In this document: in pieces, positions 47,683 to 56,464 of the stretch
How positions within the stretch are numbered: position 1 is the first letter of the stretch
How the letters are laid out: each line of letters opens with the position of its first letter
From: Nitrosomonas oligotropha
GTDB taxonomy: Bacteria; Pseudomonadota; Gammaproteobacteria; Burkholderiales; Nitrosomonadaceae
Direction of reading: 5' to 3'
Assembly (NCBI RefSeq): GCF_900106555.1
Contig: NZ_FNOE01000005.1
Coordinates: 1 to 64,000 of the forward strand
Length of the DNA stretch: 64,000 nucleotides
Made by a program: the position numbers and the translations under genes
Notes under the pieces: model-generated
What the model was told of the DNA's origin: nothing
What the model saw: the letters and a program-made list of their open reading frames with translations, nothing else
The model's database searches: none

Positions 47683-48126
47683 ATGAACAAGCTATTGCTA
47701 CTTGGCTATGGAAATCCAGGACGCGGGGACGATGCATTAGGTCCGTTGCTGGTCGAGCATATCGCTCAGTTACAATTGGCGGATGTAGCTTGCCTCGTTG
47801 ACATGCAATTGCTGATTGAGCATGCTGCCGATTTAACGGACTTTGACCGGATTATATTTGTGGATGCGGATATGTCGTGCCAGGAACCTTTTGAGTTTTC
47901 AACCGTGACTGCGGAAAAAGACGCCAGCTATACCAGCCATGCTTTAACACCAGCGGCGGTGCTGTATGTTTACCAGCAAATCCATTCGCACGCCGCGCCA
48001 CCTGCTATTCTGCTGCGTATCCGCGGTTATCGTTTTGAACTGGGCGATTATTTAAGCATGCAAGCCAATGAAAATCTGGCGGCCGCCATTTTAAAAATTC
48101 AGCAATGGATTCCACAGCAACAATGA
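47683..48126 (+). CDS. Hydrogenase maturation protease (HoxW/HybD family)
   Basis: The family cleaves the C-terminal tail of the [NiFe]-hydrogenase large subunit after nickel insertion. The 147-residue product has the N-terminal GYGNPGRGDDALGPLLVEHI motif, whose acidic residue contacts nickel, a second acidic site IIFVDADMS and the conserved His in YTSHALTP. It is closer to HoxW (the NAD-reducing bidirectional type) than to HyaD by its GYGNPGRGDD start. It appears intact, and its stop overlaps the start of the hupE relic (ATGA). No large-subunit gene is nearby. Confidence 0.85.
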   Translation: MNKLLLLGYGNPGRGDDALGPLLVEHIAQLQLADVACLVDMQLLIEHAADLTDFDRIIFVDADMSCQEPFEFSTVTAEKDASYTSHALTPAAVLYVYQQIHSHAAPPAILLRIRGYRFELGDYLSMQANENLAAAILKIQQWIPQQQ

Positions 48127-48440
48127 AAAAACCGGTTCCGCCAGTGAAATTTTTCCCGCTTTTATTGTTGATCGCACTATTGCTGATTACATCCCCACTG
48201 GTATTTGCACATACTGGCGATGGTTGCCATCGGCTTATGGGCCTCACAAGCGCATGGCAGCGAAATGCCATCCAATATATCGCTGCCTCCTACGCGGCGG
48301 GTTTTATGCTGGCGACTATGCTATTGCATCTATGCGGCATCGGCTTAGCCCTGTTATGCAAAAAATTTACCGGCACCCGGTGGATTCGCTTCAGCGGTAT
48401 CATCATTGCCGGTTATGGTGGTTTTTTATTAATCCCGTAA
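48123..48440 (+). pseudogene. hupE: HupE/UreJ-family protein, internally deleted and frameshifted
   Basis: Intact HupE is a metal-permease-like membrane protein of about 190 residues. Here 105 codons remain. The first part is a normal HupE start: signal peptide and HTG. From 48220 the HupE-like reading is in the next frame (MVAIGLWASQAHGSEMPSNI), and from 48291 it returns to the first frame (YAAGFMLATMLLHLCGIGLA) up to the end. Compared with the family, two blocks are missing: between HTG and MVAIGLWAS, and between GLWAS and AHGSEMP. The open frame through the whole gene survives by chance, but the middle is nonsense for HupE. The product is unlikely to work. Confidence 0.8.
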
Positions 48441-48463
48441 GCCGCTGGATGATGAGGTAATAC

Positions 48464-48805
48464 ATGCATGAGCTATCGCTTGCCGAAAGTATCTTACAAC
48501 TCATCGAAGACGCCGCGATTGAACAAAAATTCACACAAGTCAAAACGGTATGGCTGGAAGTCGGTCAGCTGGCTTGTGTCGAACAGGAATCGCTGCGCTT
48601 CTTTTTTACTGTGGTAACGGAAGACAGTATCGCCCGGCAAGCCAAGCTGGAAATTATCGACATTGCCGGACAGGCTATGTGCGATCAATGCCATCAAGTT
48701 ATGATGATCGCCACCTACCACCAGGTCTGTTCGCAGTGCGGCAGCTACGCGCTGCATGTCACGCAAGGGAATGGCATGCGCATCAAGGAACTGGAAGTGG
48801 AATAA
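48464..48805 (+). CDS. hypA: Hydrogenase nickel incorporation protein HypA
   Basis: HypA delivers nickel, with HypB, to the hydrogenase large subunit. The 113-residue protein has the N-terminal MHELSLAESILQLIEDAA with nickel-binding His2, and the zinc site CDQC plus CSQC (residues about 73-76 and 89-92). All key residues are present. It starts 23 nt after the hupE relic and ends 12 nt before hypB. Confidence 0.95.
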   Translation: MHELSLAESILQLIEDAAIEQKFTQVKTVWLEVGQLACVEQESLRFFFTVVTEDSIARQAKLEIIDIAGQAMCDQCHQVMMIATYHQVCSQCGSYALHVTQGNGMRIKELEVE

Positions 48806-48817
48806 AAGGAATCGATT

Positions 48818-49735
48818 ATGTGTACAACTTGTGGTTGCGGCATTGGGCAGACGCGCATTAATGGTCAATCAATGCAATCGCGGCATCATTCAAATACCCG
48901 GCTTCAGTATCGTACGTTGCAATCCGCGCATGATCATGCGCATGAAAAAGTAGCAGTGCCTGTAACCGTGGATCACGCAGCTGATACGCTGCATTTTGGC
49001 AGCGGCATCGCGGGTACGCACGCACCCGGGATGAGCCAATCCAGAATGGTTAAAATCGAGCGCGACATTCTGACAAAAAATAACCAGTTTGCCGCCGGAA
49101 ATCGCCAGTATTTAGCAGAGCACGGCATTTTTGCGCTGAATCTCGTGTCCAGTCCGGGTTCCGGCAAAACCACGTTGCTCGTCAAAACGATTGAAATGCT
49201 GCGCGACCGGTTCCCGATTACTGTGATCGAAGGCGATCAGCAAACCGACCACGATGCCGCGCGTATCCGTGCAACCGGTGTTCCAGCATTGCAAATCAAC
49301 ACCGGCAAAGGCTGTCATTTGGATGCGCACATGATCGGCCAAGCTTTGCAGCAAATGTCCATACCGGATAACAGCGTGTTATTCATCGAGAATGTCGGCA
49401 ATCTGGTATGCCCATCCGGTTTTGATCTGGGTGAAGCGCACAAAGTGGTGATTCTGTCCGCCACCGAAGGCGAAGACAAACCGCTGAAATATCCCGACAT
49501 GTTTTATGCCGCCGATTTGATGCTTCTGAATAAATGCGATTTGCTGCCCCACTTAACTTTTGACGTCGATCTGGTCATTGATTATGCGCACCGTGTTCAT
49601 CCCGGATTGCCCGTGATGCAAATTTCTGCCACGCAAGGCAGCGGTATGCAGGCATGGATTGATTGGATTTGCGAGGGGTGCCATAGCGCAGCAGCAGGCC
49701 CGTCTCTGCAACACATTGATTCCACGCTTGGTTAA
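48818..49735 (+). CDS. hypB: Hydrogenase nickel incorporation GTPase HypB
   Basis: HypB is a GTPase that drives nickel insertion. The 305-residue protein begins with the nickel-binding motif [10 protein letters not shown], has a moderately His-rich segment (about 22-45), and then the G domain: [11 protein letters not shown] (Walker A), [30 protein letters not shown] and [10 protein letters not shown]. It seems complete. The 3' end overlaps the proposed start of hypF. Confidence 0.95.
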   Translation: MCTTCGCGIGQTRINGQSMQSRHHSNTRLQYRTLQSAHDHAHEKVAVPVTVDHAADTLHFGSGIAGTHAPGMSQSRMVKIERDILTKNNQFAAGNRQYLAEHGIFALNLVSSPGSGKTTLLVKTIEMLRDRFPITVIEGDQQTDHDAARIRATGVPALQINTGKGCHLDAHMIGQALQQMSIPDNSVLFIENVGNLVCPSGFDLGEAHKVVILSATEGEDKPLKYPDMFYAADLMLLNKCDLLPHLTFDVDLVIDYAHRVHPGLPVMQISATQGSGMQAWIDWICEGCHSAAAGPSLQHIDSTLG

Positions 49736-50849
49736 TCCACACAACACCACTATCGCGCTGGCTATTGGCGGCCCTTCCGTTCTAGCCTGCGGCGCCTGGC
49801 TGAAAAACACCATTTGTGTGACGCAAGGAAATAGCGCGCATCTCTCTCCGCTCATTGGCGACTTGGCAACGGTGGAAGCTCGTCAGCAATTGGATCGAAC
49901 CGTGCAGCGCTTATGTCTGGATTATGCAATTCAACCGGAAATCGTTACGCACGACCTGCATCCGGATTTTTACAGCACGCAATTTGCGCAAACATACGCC
50001 GGACAGCGGCATATTCCCGTATTGGCCGTGCAACATCATCATGCCCACATTGCCGCCATTTGCGCCGAACACCAATTGACCCAACCGGTATTAGGTCTGG
50101 CGCTGGATGGGGTCGGCCTGGGAACGGACAACACGCCTTGGGGCGGCGAGTTGCTATTGGTTGATGGCGCCCGTTTTGACCGGCTGGGTCACCTAATGAC
50201 TTTAGCTTTACCAGGTGGAGACCGCGCCGCACAGGAACCGTGGCGCATGGCGGCGGCGGCATTATTCCGTCTAAATCGCGGCGCTGAAATTATCCCTCGT
50301 TTCCAGGATCAACCGGCAGCTGCAACGGTTGCGGCGATGCTGGCAAGAGACCTGAATTGCCCGCAAACATCCAGCATGGGGCGTTTATTTGACGCAGCGG
50401 CCGGATTGCTGGGCATTAATGCAATGCAATCGCACGAAGCACAAGCCGCCATTCAATTACAACAATTCGCTGAACAACATGGAGAAACCGGTGCGCTGAT
50501 GGACGGTTATCGCATCAACGCTGATAACCAACTGGATTTCTCGCTCCTATTGTCAGCACTGATCGATTGCCGTGATGCCGGACACGATGTTGCCTACGGT
50601 GCCGCGTTATTTCATGCCACACTGATTGCCGGATTGGCAGCATGGATTGAATCAGCGGCCGAGCAACATAATATTGCACATGTGGCACTGGGCGGCGGGT
50701 GTTTTCATAACACAATATTGCGGCACGGCTTGATCCGCCGCTTGACTGCATCGTCTCTGAAAATATTTCACGCGCGGCAAATGTTACCGGACGACAGCGC
50801 GATTGCGTTAGGTCAGGCATGGGTAGCATTGCAACACAACCGGTTATAA
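49659..50849 (+). CDS. hypF: Short HypF: Kae1-like carbamoyltransferase domain only
   Basis: Full HypF (about 750 residues) makes the carbamoyl precursor of the hydrogenase CN ligands using acylphosphatase, zinc-finger, YrdC and Kae1-like domains. This 396-codon frame contains only the last: [35 protein letters not shown] (metal-binding His), [32 protein letters not shown] and [14 protein letters not shown] naturally short HypF1 of similar size is known from Ralstonia eutropha, so this form is not automatically broken. The start is uncertain: the frame opens with TTG inside hypB, and other TTG codons lie before the hypB stop. The hypC, hypD and hypE genes that usually follow are absent; hslO comes next. 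Confidence 0.8.
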   Translation: MIGFARGAIAQQQARLCNTLIPRLVNPHNTTIALAIGGPSVLACGAWLKNTICVTQGNSAHLSPLIGDLATVEARQQLDRTVQRLCLDYAIQPEIVTHDLHPDFYSTQFAQTYAGQRHIPVLAVQHHHAHIAAICAEHQLTQPVLGLALDGVGLGTDNTPWGGELLLVDGARFDRLGHLMTLALPGGDRAAQEPWRMAAAALFRLNRGAEIIPRFQDQPAAATVAAMLARDLNCPQTSSMGRLFDAAAGLLGINAMQSHEAQAAIQLQQFAEQHGETGALMDGYRINADNQLDFSLLLSALIDCRDAGHDVAYGAALFHATLIAGLAAWIESAAEQHNIAHVALGGGCFHNTILRHGLIRRLTASSLKIFHARQMLPDDSAIALGQAWVALQHNRL

Positions 50850-50879
50850 TGACGGTTTCTTACAACCGAAGGCCTTAGA

Positions 50880-51734
50880 ATGAGCAACTATGTACAACGC
50901 TTTCTTCTGGAAAACCTGGATATCCGCGGTGCCATAGTACGCCTCGATTCCGTTTGGATAGCGATGTTAACCGGGCGCAACTATCCGCAACCGGTAACCC
51001 GGCTGCTCGGCGAGATGAGCGCCGTCACCTTACTGATGGGTGAAAACCTCAAACAAACCGGCCGGCTGACCATACAATTGAATGGCAACGGTCCGGTTTC
51101 GATGCTGGTTATCGACTGCACCGATACATTACATATTCGCGGCATGGCAAAACACGCAGAAAACATCGCAGCACAGCCTGTATCCGAACTGCTCGGTCAC
51201 GGTCAATTGCTGATTACATTGGATATGCCGTCCATGCGCGAATGCTATCAAAGCATCGTACCGCTCGACGGTGATAACATCGCCGAAATCTTTGAACATT
51301 ACTTCCGGCAATCCGAGCAATTGCCTTCACGTTTATTCCTGATTACCACCGACACCGCGATTTTTGGCTTGTTGCTGCAAAAATTGCCCAATGCTGACCA
51401 ACAGGATCCCGATGGCTGGACACGCGCCGAAGCACTGGCAGCGACAGTGCATGACCATGCCTTATTCGATTTGACTACGGAAGAAATATTGACTCGCTTG
51501 TTTTATCAAGAAACTATCCGCATTTTCGATGCGCAAACCATCCAATACGGCTGCGGGGAAGATCCCGCCAAGATTTACGCCCTGCTGCGCTCGCTCGGAC
51601 GTGAGGAAGTCGATTCAATCCTGAAAGAATTCGGCGAAGTTGTCGTTAATGATGACATCTGTAACCGTGAATATCGCTTGGATGCGATCGCTGTTGATGC
51701 AGTATTCCGCGAGGCAGGCTCAACGATTCATTGA
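50880..51734 (+). CDS. hslO: Hsp33 chaperone HslO with altered redox switch
   Basis: Hsp33 is a holdase activated by oxidation of four zinc-bound cysteines (CxC and CxxC). The 284-residue protein aligns well along its length (VQRFLLENLDIRGAIVRLDS, NGNGPVSMLVIDC, LLGHGQLLITLD, EEVDSILKEFGE). At the redox switch, however, the CxC is replaced by C-G-E (Cys225, in IQYGCGEDP) and the CxxC by D-D-I-C (Cys261, in NDDICNREY). Thus two of four zinc ligands are lost, one from each pair. The chaperone may be constitutively active, use another metal set, or respond through a single disulfide. Confidence 0.88.
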   Translation: MSNYVQRFLLENLDIRGAIVRLDSVWIAMLTGRNYPQPVTRLLGEMSAVTLLMGENLKQTGRLTIQLNGNGPVSMLVIDCTDTLHIRGMAKHAENIAAQPVSELLGHGQLLITLDMPSMRECYQSIVPLDGDNIAEIFEHYFRQSEQLPSRLFLITTDTAIFGLLLQKLPNADQQDPDGWTRAEALAATVHDHALFDLTTEEILTRLFYQETIRIFDAQTIQYGCGEDPAKIYALLRSLGREEVDSILKEFGEVVVNDDICNREYRLDAIAVDAVFREAGSTIH

Positions 51735-51790
51735 GTTACTGCATATATTTTGCTAGAACTCACATATTCTTAATATATGCCGTTTTGCAC

Positions 51791-51818
51791 TTCACATATT
51801 TTTCACATTTGCTAAGAT
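51791..51818 (+). promoter_or_regulatory. Candidate promoter of the response regulator/kinase operon
   Basis: TTCACA (51791-51796), a 16-bp spacer, and TAAGAT (51813-51818) preceded by TG form an extended -10 promoter. The leader then contains the palindrome CCCGGCCGGG (51873-51882), and the gene has a TAGGAGA ribosome binding site. Confidence 0.5.
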
Positions 51819-51907
51819 ATGATCGGCTCAAGAATATCCCCGGTGAGCAAACGGTTTCTGTCTTGTAAGAAGCCCGGCCGGGTTCACACGATGAAGTTAG
51901 GAGAATT

Positions 51908-52300
51908 ATGATGGCACCACGAATAGCACATGTTGACGATGATTCGGATATCCGCGAAGCAGTTGAGCGGATTCTTTGCAAGAATGGATATGAAGTCAGC
52001 AGTTATCTATCTATGCAAGAATTTATCGATTCACTGGAAGATGAAAGCAACCGCCCTGATCTGGCGATCCTTGATGTAATGGTGGAATCCATGGATTCCG
52101 GTTTGACTACCTATGCAAAGATTCACAAGCGATTTCCACAAATACAGACCATTTTTCTCACTTCCTTAGGCGATATGATCAGACCTTATTTTGAAGATGG
52201 CTCGCACGAATGGGTGTGTATCATGGAAAAACCTGTTGAACCGGTAAGCTTATTGGCAACGATCAACGATCGATTAAAGCATACAGGAGAAGCTGCCTAA
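51908..52300 (+). CDS. Single-domain response regulator
   Basis: The 130-residue protein is a bare receiver domain: acidic pair in HVDDDSDIRE, phosphorylatable Asp in AILDVMVESMDSG, Thr/Ser in FLTSLGD, and Lys in IMEKPVEP. There is no output domain, so it must act through protein partners, for example the membrane kinase encoded 15 nt downstream. The start could be either of two adjacent ATG codons. The ribosome binding site is strong. Confidence 0.88.
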   Translation: MMAPRIAHVDDDSDIREAVERILCKNGYEVSSYLSMQEFIDSLEDESNRPDLAILDVMVESMDSGLTTYAKIHKRFPQIQTIFLTSLGDMIRPYFEDGSHEWVCIMEKPVEPVSLLATINDRLKHTGEAA

Positions 52301-52315
52301 CCGGACTATTTGAAA

Positions 52316-53752
52316 ATGGCAACCACTGAATTTTCTTGGGATAAATCCAATAGTCAAAATATTCTGCTTGAAATAAAAGGCGATAAACTCAAGCTCAGCG
52401 ATGATGTATTAATCAGTAATATTCGCTGGTTTATTACTTTCCGCTGGGCATTGATTGTCTCGTTGGTTTTCTTCGAAATCCTGATGCTATCGGCGTCGAA
52501 TGTATTGACGCAATTTGGCATCAGCGAACAGGAAAAATGGCCGGTCGCCATCATCATGGTGCTGGTTGTCGCTAATATTGCTTACATCTTTGCATTAGAC
52601 CGTTGCAAACCGGGTAAATATAACTCCCCCTCGATCAATTTATGGGTGCAGATCATTGTCGATTTGATCTGTTTGTCCGTTGTCGTACATTATATTGGCA
52701 GCACGACTACGCCCATTTCATTTTTCTATGTGCTGCATATTGCGCTGGCCTGCATCTTTTTTTCTACCCGCGAAAGCCTGTATGTCACCATTTTAGTGTG
52801 TCTCATGGATACGATAGTTATCATTGTTGATAACTTTCTGATCACGCAAACGCCATTGTCAACATTAGTCAACAATCATCTTCTGTCCGAGAATGCGCGA
52901 CTAGATGGTGCAATGTTATGGATGTTTTTTCTCGATATCTTATTTTTTATCGTTTGGTATGTGGTTTCGAGGCTTTCCCTGATCGTTCGCGCGCATGAGC
53001 GACACCTGCTGGATGCCTACAGGCAAATTAATCAGGCGCAAGTCGAAAAGGATCAATACGCCGTGCTCATGACGCACCAGCTTAAATCACCGCTGGATGC
53101 CATCCGCAGCAAAATCAATTTGATTAAAGGGGGTTATTGCGGAGATGCTTCAGACGGCGTAAATGAGGCGCTGGACAAGATTGATAGCCGCGCGCAAGGC
53201 ATGTCGAGTTTGATTCTGGACTTGCTTAGGCTCGAACGCTTGAAAGATACCTGTCTTAATACCGCAGTATTCGAGACAGTCGACATTCAAACCACACTGC
53301 AAAAATGTATCGAGAAATTAACGCTCGTTGCCAATGCCAAGCATATCGCATTCAATCTAACGATTGAAAATTTCTATTGCAAGGTTATCCCCGATCAACT
53401 GGAAATACTTCTGGAAAATATTATTACCAATGCGATTACCTATTCGCATGATAATACAGCGGTAGAGATTACATCCGTCATTAATCAGCGGGACCGGAGT
53501 GCCAGCATCACCATTACTGATCACGGCATAGGTATAGAGAATAAAGACTTACCTAACATATTCAACGAATATTTTTATTCACCCAGAGCGGCGCTGCATA
53601 ATAAGGCAACCAGCGGCATCGGCTTGTCCATCGTAAGAATCGCGGCAGAAAATAATAAGCTAAAAATCAAAGTGACCAGTGAACCCGGCGCGGGTACTTC
53701 GTTCACCGTAGTGTTTAACGATATCGAATTGCCCGATGACGACGATCACTAG
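52316..53752 (+). CDS. Membrane sensor histidine kinase with multi-helix N-terminus
   Basis: The 478-residue protein (ATG at 52316; a TTG two codons earlier is possible) has five or six hydrophobic helices (about 40-220) as the sensor, resembling the membrane part of RegB/PrrB-type kinases, and then a HisKA motif LMTHQLKSPLDAI and an ATPase core (NIITNAITYSHDN, ITDHGIGIENKDLP, SGIGLSIVRIAAE). The usual HE of the H box is HQ here. It probably phosphorylates the preceding single-domain regulator. The signal is unknown. Confidence 0.87.
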   Translation: MATTEFSWDKSNSQNILLEIKGDKLKLSDDVLISNIRWFITFRWALIVSLVFFEILMLSASNVLTQFGISEQEKWPVAIIMVLVVANIAYIFALDRCKPGKYNSPSINLWVQIIVDLICLSVVVHYIGSTTTPISFFYVLHIALACIFFSTRESLYVTILVCLMDTIVIIVDNFLITQTPLSTLVNNHLLSENARLDGAMLWMFFLDILFFIVWYVVSRLSLIVRAHERHLLDAYRQINQAQVEKDQYAVLMTHQLKSPLDAIRSKINLIKGGYCGDASDGVNEALDKIDSRAQGMSSLILDLLRLERLKDTCLNTAVFETVDIQTTLQKCIEKLTLVANAKHIAFNLTIENFYCKVIPDQLEILLENIITNAITYSHDNTAVEITSVINQRDRSASITITDHGIGIENKDLPNIFNEYFYSPRAALHNKATSGIGLSIVRIAAENNKLKIKVTSEPGAGTSFTVVFNDIELPDDDDH

Positions 53753-53833
53753 GAAAAATTTACTTACAACCTCCGGTTATCGATACCATCCCTATTGATA
53801 CTCAGTGCAGTTGTCCCATCATCTCAATCCAAC

Positions 53834-56227
53834 CTATTCGATTGTGCTGTGATGCCAGTAGCGTCGCTTTAGTTGTCTCCAACTCTCAGCCGACCAGCCA
53901 TTACCGGTAAAACGCAGCAAGATCGCACCGTCTCTGTCACTACGCAGCAAGCGGCTGTTCAAGTTGAGATAACGTGCCATTACTTCTTCGCGCGGATGGC
54001 CATAGCGATTAAGGTAACCGACCGTAAAAACTGTCAATGCCGGACTCACCTGCTGCACAAAACTCATTGTTGAGGATGACAGGCTGCCATGATGTGGCGC
54101 GATCAGCACGGTTGCCGGAAGCTTCTCACTGGCGCGGCTAAGTAGCGCTAATTCATCTTTACCTTCAATATCCGCCGGTAATAACACGCTGCCATGCTTC
54201 GATGTGATCTTTAGCACGCAACTATTTGAATTGACTTTGCGTTGTGGATTTGCATAATCCTGCGGCAATGGATGCAACAATTCAAAATGCACACCATCCC
54301 AATGCAATGACTGTCCGGCCTGGCATTGATCGTGATGCTTTACAGTGCGCCGTATGGGATGCTGATCGCTCAAAGAAGACAACAGCAACTCAACCGGCAT
54401 TTCATCCATTATCGACAATGCACCACCGCTATGGTCTGTATCCGCGTGCGATACGATCATGGCATCCAGTTTCCGTATGCCTTCACCACGCAAAAACGGC
54501 ACGACAATGCGGCTACCGCTATCGGTATCGCCAAAACCAGGTCCGGTATCAAACAACACCGTATGATGCGCCGTACGCGCCACAACGGCTAATCCCTGAC
54601 CGGCATCTAGGATCGTCAACCATAATTCACCGCTTTTGGGCTGCGCAGGCAATACCCAAAACACCGGCAATAACGCCACCACCCCAAGCCAGCGCGCTGG
54701 AAAACCTGCAAAAAATCCGCTTGCCAAACTTCCGGGCAACAGCATCCACAAAATTCCGCAAATTGCTGCCAAGATTGCCCACAGCGGTGGCGTATGCTGT
54801 TGCCATACAGCCTGTGGAAAATCACTCAGCGCGTGCAATACCGCCATGACGAAACTTAAAACTTCGTGTGCAAGCGGCAGAATAAAGTCAAACAGCGGTA
54901 TCACTGCCAATAGCGTTAGCGGCACAACCACAAGACTTATCAGTGGAATGGCAATGGCATTGGCAAACGGCGATAACATCGGTATTTGCTGGAAGAAAAC
55001 CAGTAACAGCGGGATCAGCCCCAGGGTAATCGCCCACTGTACCCGCAGCCAATCGATTAACCAATGAACTCTGCCAATCCGCCCTACTGTGATCAGCATA
55101 ATAAGCCCGATGGCACCGAACGACAGCCAGAATCCAGGCGCCATGACGGCCCAGGGATCAAGTAGAACCACCCAAAACAGCGCCCAAGCCAGCACTGTTG
55201 TTGCGGCAGATTGCCGCCCTCGCCATATTGCGATGGCCACAACGGCCAGCATATAGAGCGTCCGCTGCGCGGGAATTGCAAAACCGGACAGAACCGCATA
55301 AGCCAATGCCACAACCAGTCCAGCCGCAACAGCAGCCCGGCGTGCTGGCAAACGTAGCGTCAAATAAGCCAACCGGCGCCATAACCAGAAAACCAGTGCA
55401 AAGACCATGCTGGAAATCATCGTGATATGCAATCCGGAAATCGCCATCAAATGATTGGTGCCGGTCCGGGTGAAAATTTGCCATTGATCGCGCGGGATAG
55501 CGTGTTGATCGCCCATGGCCAAGGCTTGCAATACACCCGCATACGAATGGCCGGATAAATGAGCGGCAAAGCGCTGTTGAATGTCCTCGCGAATATGCTC
55601 AATCCAGTATTTCGGCCTTGAAAACATCGGCTGCAGAAGCTCATTATCAGTTGATGGACGCACGTATCCGGTTGCACGGATATTGCGCTCCAATGCCCAG
55701 GCTTCATAATCAAAGCCATGTGGATTCATGCTGCCATGCGGCTGCTTGAGCCGCACTGTAATCCGCCAGCGTTCCCCCGCATGCAGGATTGGCCGCTCCA
55801 AAGGATGCGCTCCTGTTTGCCGCACTTTGAACCATGAAATTAGTAGATGTTGAGGTACAACCGCACCGGGCGTAATCACCTGCTCTACATCAAAACGGAA
55901 GCGGGTACCGCGCTCATTGCTTTGCTGCACACTCGCTACTACGCCGGTTATTTGTATATCCTGCCGCTCCCAGCTTTGCGGCAAGAAATCGGACAAACGC
56001 CACTGTGCCAAGGCCGCAGCCCAGAAAAACCCGATCCCCAAGAAAAACAGGCACAGTAAGATTCTGCGCAGCATGATCGACGCGCCCGATGAATAACGCG
56101 CAAGTAATCCGTTGACGGCCAGGATCGGCATTAAACCCCAAGCCCAATCGAGTACGGGTAATTCAGCTTGCTGCTGCAGCAAACCAACGCCAAAAACAAA
56201 AGCCAGAATGTTTAATCGTACTGACAA
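53834..56227 (-). CDS. comEC: DNA uptake channel protein ComEC/Rec2
   Basis: ComEC transports single-stranded DNA across the inner membrane in natural transformation. The 797-residue protein has the three expected parts: N-terminal DUF4131 region, the Competence membrane domain (LQALAMGDQHAIPRDQW, TGTNHLMAISGLHITMISSM, AIPAQRTLYMLAVVAIA), and a C-terminal metallo-beta-lactamase-like domain (ILDAGQGLAVVARTAHHTVL, VSHADTDHSGGALS, LIAPHHGSLSSS). It seems intact. No other competence gene is in the window. Confidence 0.95.
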   Translation of the reverse strand: MSVRLNILAFVFGVGLLQQQAELPVLDWAWGLMPILAVNGLLARYSSGASIMLRRILLCLFFLGIGFFWAAALAQWRLSDFLPQSWERQDIQITGVVASVQQSNERGTRFRFDVEQVITPGAVVPQHLLISWFKVRQTGAHPLERPILHAGERWRITVRLKQPHGSMNPHGFDYEAWALERNIRATGYVRPSTDNELLQPMFSRPKYWIEHIREDIQQRFAAHLSGHSYAGVLQALAMGDQHAIPRDQWQIFTRTGTNHLMAISGLHITMISSMVFALVFWLWRRLAYLTLRLPARRAAVAAGLVVALAYAVLSGFAIPAQRTLYMLAVVAIAIWRGRQSAATTVLAWALFWVVLLDPWAVMAPGFWLSFGAIGLIMLITVGRIGRVHWLIDWLRVQWAITLGLIPLLLVFFQQIPMLSPFANAIAIPLISLVVVPLTLLAVIPLFDFILPLAHEVLSFVMAVLHALSDFPQAVWQQHTPPLWAILAAICGILWMLLPGSLASGFFAGFPARWLGVVALLPVFWVLPAQPKSGELWLTILDAGQGLAVVARTAHHTVLFDTGPGFGDTDSGSRIVVPFLRGEGIRKLDAMIVSHADTDHSGGALSIMDEMPVELLLSSLSDQHPIRRTVKHHDQCQAGQSLHWDGVHFELLHPLPQDYANPQRKVNSNSCVLKITSKHGSVLLPADIEGKDELALLSRASEKLPATVLIAPHHGSLSSSTMSFVQQVSPALTVFTVGYLNRYGHPREEVMARYLNLNSRLLRSDRDGAILLRFTGNGWSAESWRQLKRRYWHHSTIE

Positions 56228-56464
56228 ACCGTTTCAACCTTCATCACGTGCAAATCAATGCTTAAAACATCAGTACGGCATCCACAACCTTCACTGTAAT
56301 CTCCAGCTCTTCGTTTGTAGGATTTTTCTCATAAAATTATAGCGTTATGATTTGTAATAATTTGGTACTATAACATTATGTATTCTTAGCAGATGAAATA
56401 CAGTTATGCTTGAATCACCGGGCACAGCTCCAGCATACGCGCGGGATGAGTAATAGGAGATGGT

